Assembly (NCBI RefSeq): GCF_018343515.1
Contig: NZ_JAGYPD010000002.1
Location: 124,001 to 188,000 of the forward strand
Reading direction: 5' to 3'
DNA length: 64,000 nt
From: Bacillus sp. FJAT-50079
Lineage (GTDB): Bacteria; Bacillota; Bacilli; Bacillales; Bacillaceae_C
Positions 59,381-64,000 of the stretch are shown one piece after another. The notes beneath the pieces are model-generated. The model had not been told where the DNA came from. It made no database searches and was given only the letters and a program-made list of their open reading frames with translations. Position numbers and translations under genes: made by a program. Every line of letters begins with the position of its first letter. Positions within the stretch are counted from its first letter, which is position 1.

Positions 59381-62300
59381 GTGAAAGGTTTAGTTAATTT
59401 TGTTTTAAAGAATAAATTAGCTGTTTGGTTGCTTACGATTATTATCGTAGCATCTGGAATGTACTCCAGTACACGAATGAAAACGGAGACGATCCCAAAT
59501 ATATCCATTCCATTCTTAATGGTGATGGACGTGTATCCAGGTGCGACACCTGAGCAGGTAATGGAAGATGTATCCGTGCCTTTAGAGAAAGTAGCGGAAA
59601 ACCTTGATCATGTAAAAGGGGTATACTCTAATTCATATTCGAATATGGCAAGCATTCAAGTAGAGTATGATTATGGTATTGATATGGACGAGGCAAAACG
59701 TGAATTACAATCCGCTCTAGACTCTGTCAGCTTGCCGGAAGGGGCGCAAAAGCCGACAATTACAGCGATTAGCATGAATATGATGCCTGTCGTTGCATTA
59801 AGTGTAAGTAGTCATGATGAGGATATCGTTGATCTTACATCAACGGTGGAAGATGTTATCCTCCCGAAAATACAGAAGATTGATGGAGTTGCATCAGCAA
59901 CGATTACGGGGCAACATATCGAGGAAGTAGAGCTTACGTACAACAAAGAAAAAATGTCTGAGCTTGACATCACTGAAGATGATGTAAAACAAATGATTCA
60001 AGCGAGCGACTTAGCCGTTTCACTAGGGCTTTATGAGTTTGAAGAAGGGGAACAAGCGGTAGCAATCGATGGTAAGTTCATGACCGCGAATGAATTAAAG
60101 GAAATGCTTATTCCTGTCACTCCTTCAGCAGAAAATCCAGCACCGTTTGTGAAGCTAGGTGATATTGCTACGATTGAAGTGATTGGTAAGGTCGAATCTG
60201 TATCACGAACAAATGGTGAAGATGCGATTGCGATTCAAATTATTAAAGGACAACAAGCGAATACGGTTGATGTCGTCAATGATGTGAAGAAGCTTATTGA
60301 GGAAGAGCAGAAGAGAATCGACGGTTTAATTATTGATGTAACACTTGACCAAGGTGAACCGATTGAACATTCAATTTCAACAATGATTGAAAAAGCGTTA
60401 TTCGGTGGTTTAATCGCCGTACTTATTATTCTCCTTTTCTTACGTGACTTCAAATCAACGATTATTTCAATTATCTCGATTCCAGTATCGATTTTCATGG
60501 CATTACTCTTATTGCACTGGATGGATATCACGTTAAATATTATGACGCTCGGTGCAATTACGGTTGCGATCGGTCGTGTAATCGATGACTCAATCGTCGT
60601 CGTAGAAAATATTTATCGACGTATCCATTTAAAAGAAGAGAAATTAACAGGACGTGCGCTCATACGTGAAGCAACGATTGAGATGTTTAAACCGATTATG
60701 TCATCAACAATCGTCACGGTTGCGGTATTTGCACCACTCATTTTCGTTGGCGGAATGGTCGGAGAGTTGTTTATGCCGTTCGCATTAACAATGACGTTTG
60801 CACTTGGTGCTTCACTTCTTGTTGCGATTACCATTGTTCCAGCATTATCACATACATTATTTAAGAAAAAACTATATGGTGAAAAGACAGAGATTCGTCA
60901 TAAAGAAGCTGGAAAAATGGCCAAGGGGTATAAAAAAGCACTCAATTGGTCGCTAAACCATAAAATTATTACATCGATCATTTCGATTGTGTTATTAATA
61001 GGAAGTTTAGCGTTAACGCCATTGATTGGTTTTAGCTTTATGGGCAGCGATGAAGAGAAAGTGATGTATTTGACGTACACACCTGAAACAGGTGAACTAA
61101 TGGATGATACATTAGCAAATATCACCACGGTGGAGGAAGAGTTATTAAAACGTGATGACATTAACATCGTTCAATTATCTGTTACAGAAAATGGCGATGC
61201 AATGACCGCGATGATGGGTGGAGGAGCAGGCGGTGCTTTAATGTACCTGATCTTTGATCCTGACATGAAAGACTTCCCGAAAGCTCGTGAAGAAATTGAA
61301 GATTATGTGTTTAATATTGGCCAATCTGGTGAATGGAAGAGCCAAGACTTTAGTTCAATGTCAATGTCTACGAATGAGATTAGCTACTCATTTTACAGTG
61401 AAGATTTAGATAAACTGAACGAAACAGTTAAAATGGTAGAAGATGTAATGAATGAAAACAAAGGCTTGGAGAAGGTTTCTTCAAGTGCAGAGGATGCCTA
61501 TGTGGAGTACACATTCAAGGTAGCCCAAGATGAGTTGCTTCAATACGGGTTAACGACAGGGCAAATCCTTATGATGTTAAACCCGACAAAAACAAAAGAT
61601 GTATTGACGACGATTGAAAAAGATGGAAATACATTAGAGGTCATCGTTCAGCAAGAGCAAGCGAAACAACCAAAATCGATTGATGACTTATTAGCAACGG
61701 AAGTGCCAACAGCGCTCGGAACAACGATGCCACTTTCTGAGCTCGTAACAGTCGAGAAAGGCACAACACTAAATACACTTGCTCGTAGTAAAGGGGAATA
61801 CTACGCAACGGTTTCAGCTACGATTATCGGTGATGATATCTCAAAAGCAACATCTGAAGTAGATAAAGCGATTGAAAAATTAGATTTCCCTAAAGGGGTC
61901 ACTTTTGATGTTGGTGGCGTTGCTGCCGATATGCAGGAGACATTTACACAACTTGGTGTGGCCATGCTTGCAGCGGTCGCAATCGTCTATTTCATCCTTG
62001 TTGTTACATTCCGTGAAGGGGTTGCTCCGTTTGCAGTCTTATTCTCGTTACCATTTGCGGTCATTGGTTCATTTGTTGGTTTATTAATTGCAGGTGAAAC
62101 AATCTCAGTATCTGTAATGATGGGTCTATTAATGTTAATCGGTATCGTTGTAACGAATGCGATTGTACTTGTAGACCGGATTATTCGGATGGAACGTGAT
62201 GCAGATATGCCAATGCGTGAAGCCGTCTTAGAGGCTGGGGTAACTCGTTTACGTCCTATTCTAATGACAGCTATTGCGACAATCGGTGCATTAATTCCAT

Positions 62301-62470
62301 TAGCGATGAACTCAAACGGCGGTGGTGGCTTAATTTCGAAAGGACTTGCGATTACCGTTATGGGCGGATTGATCAGTTCGACGTTATTAACATTAATTGT
62401 CGTACCAATTGTTTATGAAATCTTATCGAAGCTATTTAAGAAAAATCGTAAAGAATTAGAAGAGAATTAA
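59381..62470 (+). CDS. RND efflux transporter, SwrC/AcrB-like
   Basis: A 1029-residue RND pump of the HAE1 branch. Twelve spans in two halves separated by large extracellular loops; the acidic proton-relay region in TM4 is TVAIGRVIDDSIVVVENIYRR; PNISIPFLMVMDVYPGATPEQV is the N-terminal PN1 motif. In B. subtilis the homologue SwrC gives surfactin self-resistance and aids swarming. GTG 59381 after GGGGTAGG. It is controlled by the adjacent TetR-family gene through the boxes at 59275-59330. No membrane-fusion protein is adjacent, as is usual for Gram-positive RNDs. Confidence 0.92.
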   Translation: MKGLVNFVLKNKLAVWLLTIIIVASGMYSSTRMKTETIPNISIPFLMVMDVYPGATPEQVMEDVSVPLEKVAENLDHVKGVYSNSYSNMASIQVEYDYGIDMDEAKRELQSALDSVSLPEGAQKPTITAISMNMMPVVALSVSSHDEDIVDLTSTVEDVILPKIQKIDGVASATITGQHIEEVELTYNKEKMSELDITEDDVKQMIQASDLAVSLGLYEFEEGEQAVAIDGKFMTANELKEMLIPVTPSAENPAPFVKLGDIATIEVIGKVESVSRTNGEDAIAIQIIKGQQANTVDVVNDVKKLIEEEQKRIDGLIIDVTLDQGEPIEHSISTMIEKALFGGLIAVLIILLFLRDFKSTIISIISIPVSIFMALLLLHWMDITLNIMTLGAITVAIGRVIDDSIVVVENIYRRIHLKEEKLTGRALIREATIEMFKPIMSSTIVTVAVFAPLIFVGGMVGELFMPFALTMTFALGASLLVAITIVPALSHTLFKKKLYGEKTEIRHKEAGKMAKGYKKALNWSLNHKIITSIISIVLLIGSLALTPLIGFSFMGSDEEKVMYLTYTPETGELMDDTLANITTVEEELLKRDDINIVQLSVTENGDAMTAMMGGGAGGALMYLIFDPDMKDFPKAREEIEDYVFNIGQSGEWKSQDFSSMSMSTNEISYSFYSEDLDKLNETVKMVEDVMNENKGLEKVSSSAEDAYVEYTFKVAQDELLQYGLTTGQILMMLNPTKTKDVLTTIEKDGNTLEVIVQQEQAKQPKSIDDLLATEVPTALGTTMPLSELVTVEKGTTLNTLARSKGEYYATVSATIIGDDISKATSEVDKAIEKLDFPKGVTFDVGGVAADMQETFTQLGVAMLAAVAIVYFILVVTFREGVAPFAVLFSLPFAVIGSFVGLLIAGETISVSVMMGLLMLIGIVVTNAIVLVDRIIRMERDADMPMREAVLEAGVTRLRPILMTAIATIGALIPLAMNSNGGGGLISKGLAITVMGGLISSTLLTLIVVPIVYEILSKLFKKNRKELEEN

Positions 62471-62473
62471 ACG

Positions 62474-62515
62474 AAGAGCCCTACAAGATGTTTCAATGTC
62501 TTGTAGGGCTCTTTT
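62474..62515 (+). terminator. Intrinsic terminator of RND gene
   Basis: AAGAGCCCTACAAG pairs perfectly with CTTGTAGGGCTCTT, then TTCG-TTTTC. Confidence 0.85.
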
Positions 62516-62596
62516 CGTTTTCTTGTCAATTGATCAATAAGTATGCTATAAAAGAAGCGAAGAAATAGTCTTGAAAGATGGAAAAGGGGATTCGAA

Positions 62597-63121
62597 ATGA
62601 ATTTTAAGATGAACGAAGCGATGGAAATTCTTGAACGAACACCAGAAACATTAGCCGTTTTATTAACAGGCATTTCTAAAAGTTGGTTTACATGTAATGA
62701 AGGGGAAGGGACCTGGAATCCATCCGAAGTAATTGGACACCTTATCGAAGCTGAAAAGTATAATTGGATCCCTCGATTAAACATGATAATTGATGAAGGA
62801 GAACGTGAAGCTTTTCCACCATTTGATCGATATTCTCATTTACAAAAAAAATCCGCATCTCCAATTGAACATAAACTAGATGAATTTAAATTAATAAGAG
62901 CTGAAAATACGAAAAAATTAAAAGCGCGAATACAAACCAAGGAACAATTAGAATTAACTGGTCTGCATCCAGATTTTGGGACTGTCAAATTAAGAGAGTT
63001 GCTTTCCACATGGGTTGTTCATGATTTAACACATATCACACAAATTGGCCGCGTGCTCGCCAAACGATACAGTGAAGATGTCGGACCATGGAAAGAGTAT
63101 TTAAGTATTTTAAAAAAATAA
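62597..63121 (+). CDS. DinB-family protein
   Basis: A 174-residue four-helix-bundle DinB-type protein. The metal triad is His in [13 protein letters not shown] (about residue 48) and the two His of [12 protein letters not shown] (about 138 and 142). Such proteins bind divalent metal and include thiol transferases; YfiT-type hydrolases are relatives. The substrate is unknown. AAAGGGG precedes the ATG. Monocistronic with a hairpin terminator. Confidence 0.85.
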   Translation: MNFKMNEAMEILERTPETLAVLLTGISKSWFTCNEGEGTWNPSEVIGHLIEAEKYNWIPRLNMIIDEGEREAFPPFDRYSHLQKKSASPIEHKLDEFKLIRAENTKKLKARIQTKEQLELTGLHPDFGTVKLRELLSTWVVHDLTHITQIGRVLAKRYSEDVGPWKEYLSILKK

Positions 63122-63126
63122 TAGCT

Positions 63127-63162
63127 AAAATCCGCATCACTAAATGTCGTGATGCGGATTTT
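63127..63162. terminator. Bidirectional terminator
   Basis: AAATCCGCATCAC pairs perfectly with GTGATGCGGATTT; between the DinB gene and the convergent aldo/keto reductase gene. Confidence 0.85.
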
Positions 63163-63166
63163 AAAT

Positions 63167-64000
63167 TTAAAACTCTTCATATGTAGCAGGGTCTTGATTT
63201 TTCAATCTACCATCAGAGTGAGATAATCCTGTAATCATTTCCATCTCCGCCTCATCTAAATTGAAATCGAAGATCGATAAATTTTCTAGCTGTCTAGTTG
63301 GTGAAGAGGATTTAGGGATTGGAATCGCACCGAGCTGATAATGCCAGCGCAAGATGATTTGTGAGATCGTTTTATTATGATGATCGGCAATTTTTTTCAG
63401 CTTTTCATTATCTAGCACTGCATTTGCTCGGGCTAATGGACTCCATGACTCTGTAAAAATACCTTTCTCTTCATGCCATTTTCTTTGTTCCGCTTGGTTA
63501 AAAAACGGGTGCAGTTCAATTTGATTGATGCTTGGTATTACACCGGTTTCCTTTTCTAAACGTTCTATATGCTCAGGTAAGAAATTACAAACACCAATCG
63601 AACGAATCAATCCCCATTTTTTCGCATCAATTAATGCTTGCCAAGCCTCTACATAATGATTTTGCTTTGGATTTGGCCAATGGATAAGGTATAAGTCATA
63701 ATAATCTAATTGGGCCCGATATAATGATTCCTGAATGGCTGTAACTGCCTGCTCATAGCGATGATAACGACCAGGTAATTTCGATGTAACCAACAATTCT
63801 TCACGTGGAATGGCCGTGCGACGAACCGCTTCACCAACCGTTCCTTCATTTTCATAATTATAGGCAGTATCAAGCAGGCGATAACCATAATCAATCGCAG
63901 TTGTGATCGCATTCACACCTTCATTTCCCTTTAAATTATATGTACCTAAACCTATGACTGGAAAAACCAATCCATCATTCAATGTAACAGTTGGAATTGA
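63167..64000 (-). CDS. Aldo/keto reductase (5' end outside window)
   Basis: At least 277 residues of an NADPH-dependent AKR. The frame is open to the edge (SIPTVTLNDGLVFPVIGLGTYNL), and typical AKR starts lie a few residues further out, so the true start is beyond 64000; TTG 63982 is possible. Catalytic residues are Asp and Tyr in RLLDTAYNYENEGTVGEA, Lys in LLVTSKLPG, and His in LYLIHWPNP. SPLARANAVL and IPIPKSSSP form the NADPH pocket. Substrates are small aldehydes or 2,5-diketogluconate-like sugars. A terminator follows at 63127. Confidence 0.9.
   Translation of the reverse strand, partial: SIPTVTLNDGLVFPVIGLGTYNLKGNEGVNAITTAIDYGYRLLDTAYNYENEGTVGEAVRRTAIPREELLVTSKLPGRYHRYEQAVTAIQESLYRAQLDYYDLYLIHWPNPKQNHYVEAWQALIDAKKWGLIRSIGVCNFLPEHIERLEKETGVIPSINQIELHPFFNQAEQRKWHEEKGIFTESWSPLARANAVLDNEKLKKIADHHNKTISQIILRWHYQLGAIPIPKSSSPTRQLENLSIFDFNLDEAEMEMITGLSHSDGRLKNQDPATYEEF

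Overview
The window is AT-rich, low-GC Gram-positive DNA from a Bacillaceae-type endospore former (Bacillus sensu lato; genus not resolved). The evidence is AGGAGG-type ribosome sites with frequent TTG and GTG starts, U-tailed hairpin terminators, and a typical gene set: HelD, Mn catalase, DUF2642, FapR-controlled fabH, YitT, YibE/YibF, class I aldolase, and a SwrC/YerO-like pair. No cas genes, rRNA or tRNA genes were recognised.

Layout. 0.3-1.2 kb: a DASS-type anion transporter gene gutted by a decayed TnpB element. 1.3-6.6 kb: epimerase, Mn catalase plus DUF2642, and a membrane protein/ABC ATPase/permease set. 6.7-13.7 kb: metabolic genes headed by fabH-fabZ under a FapR operator, then panE-like, metallo-beta-lactamase fold, YiaA/B, nitronate monooxygenase-like and APH-like genes. 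13.7-18.3 kb: a scar region with an intact TnpB gene interrupting a vanZ-family gene (itself frameshifted) and an IS1182-type transposase fragment. 18.3-22.2 kb: CPBP protease, VOC protein, MccF-like S66 peptidase and AraC/GyrI-like regulator. 22.6-29.7 kb: a complete sorbitol (glucitol) PTS operon in the order gutF-R-M-C-B-A, extended by a transaldolase-like aldolase and a HAD phosphatase, with two long perfect hairpins between its distal genes. 30-34 kb: a TetR-controlled SMR efflux pair, then several GNAT genes, two of them broken. 34-38.2 kb: HelD, and a HIT protein overlapping a PP2C-like protein. 38.3-42.8 kb: two-component system plus LanFEG/Bcr-like ABC exporter, an antimicrobial-peptide detoxification module without a biosynthetic cluster. 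44.2-45.9 kb: an MFS pump preceded by an ErmD/Mef-type macrolide leader peptide and terminator. 46-50 kb: YitT, class I fructose-bisphosphate aldolase and another MFS. 50.2-52.3 kb: an orphan type I-C-like CRISPR array with 17 spacers. 52.4-64 kb: LapA, DUF1963, an operator-controlled small protein/O-methyltransferase pair, a maa pseudogene, YibE/F, a SUKH protein, a TetR/RND efflux pair with twin operators, DinB, and an aldo/keto reductase running off the end.

The main theme is defence and detoxification: TetR-SMR, TCS-LanFEG, leader-peptide-controlled MFS, TetR-RND, an MccF-like peptidase and CRISPR. The two observations I rate highest are the 14-codon leader ending in MRLRFPTFIR upstream of the MFS gene, and two adjacent CRISPR spacers that are diverged versions of one coding site, with mismatches that are mostly synonymous at the codon level.
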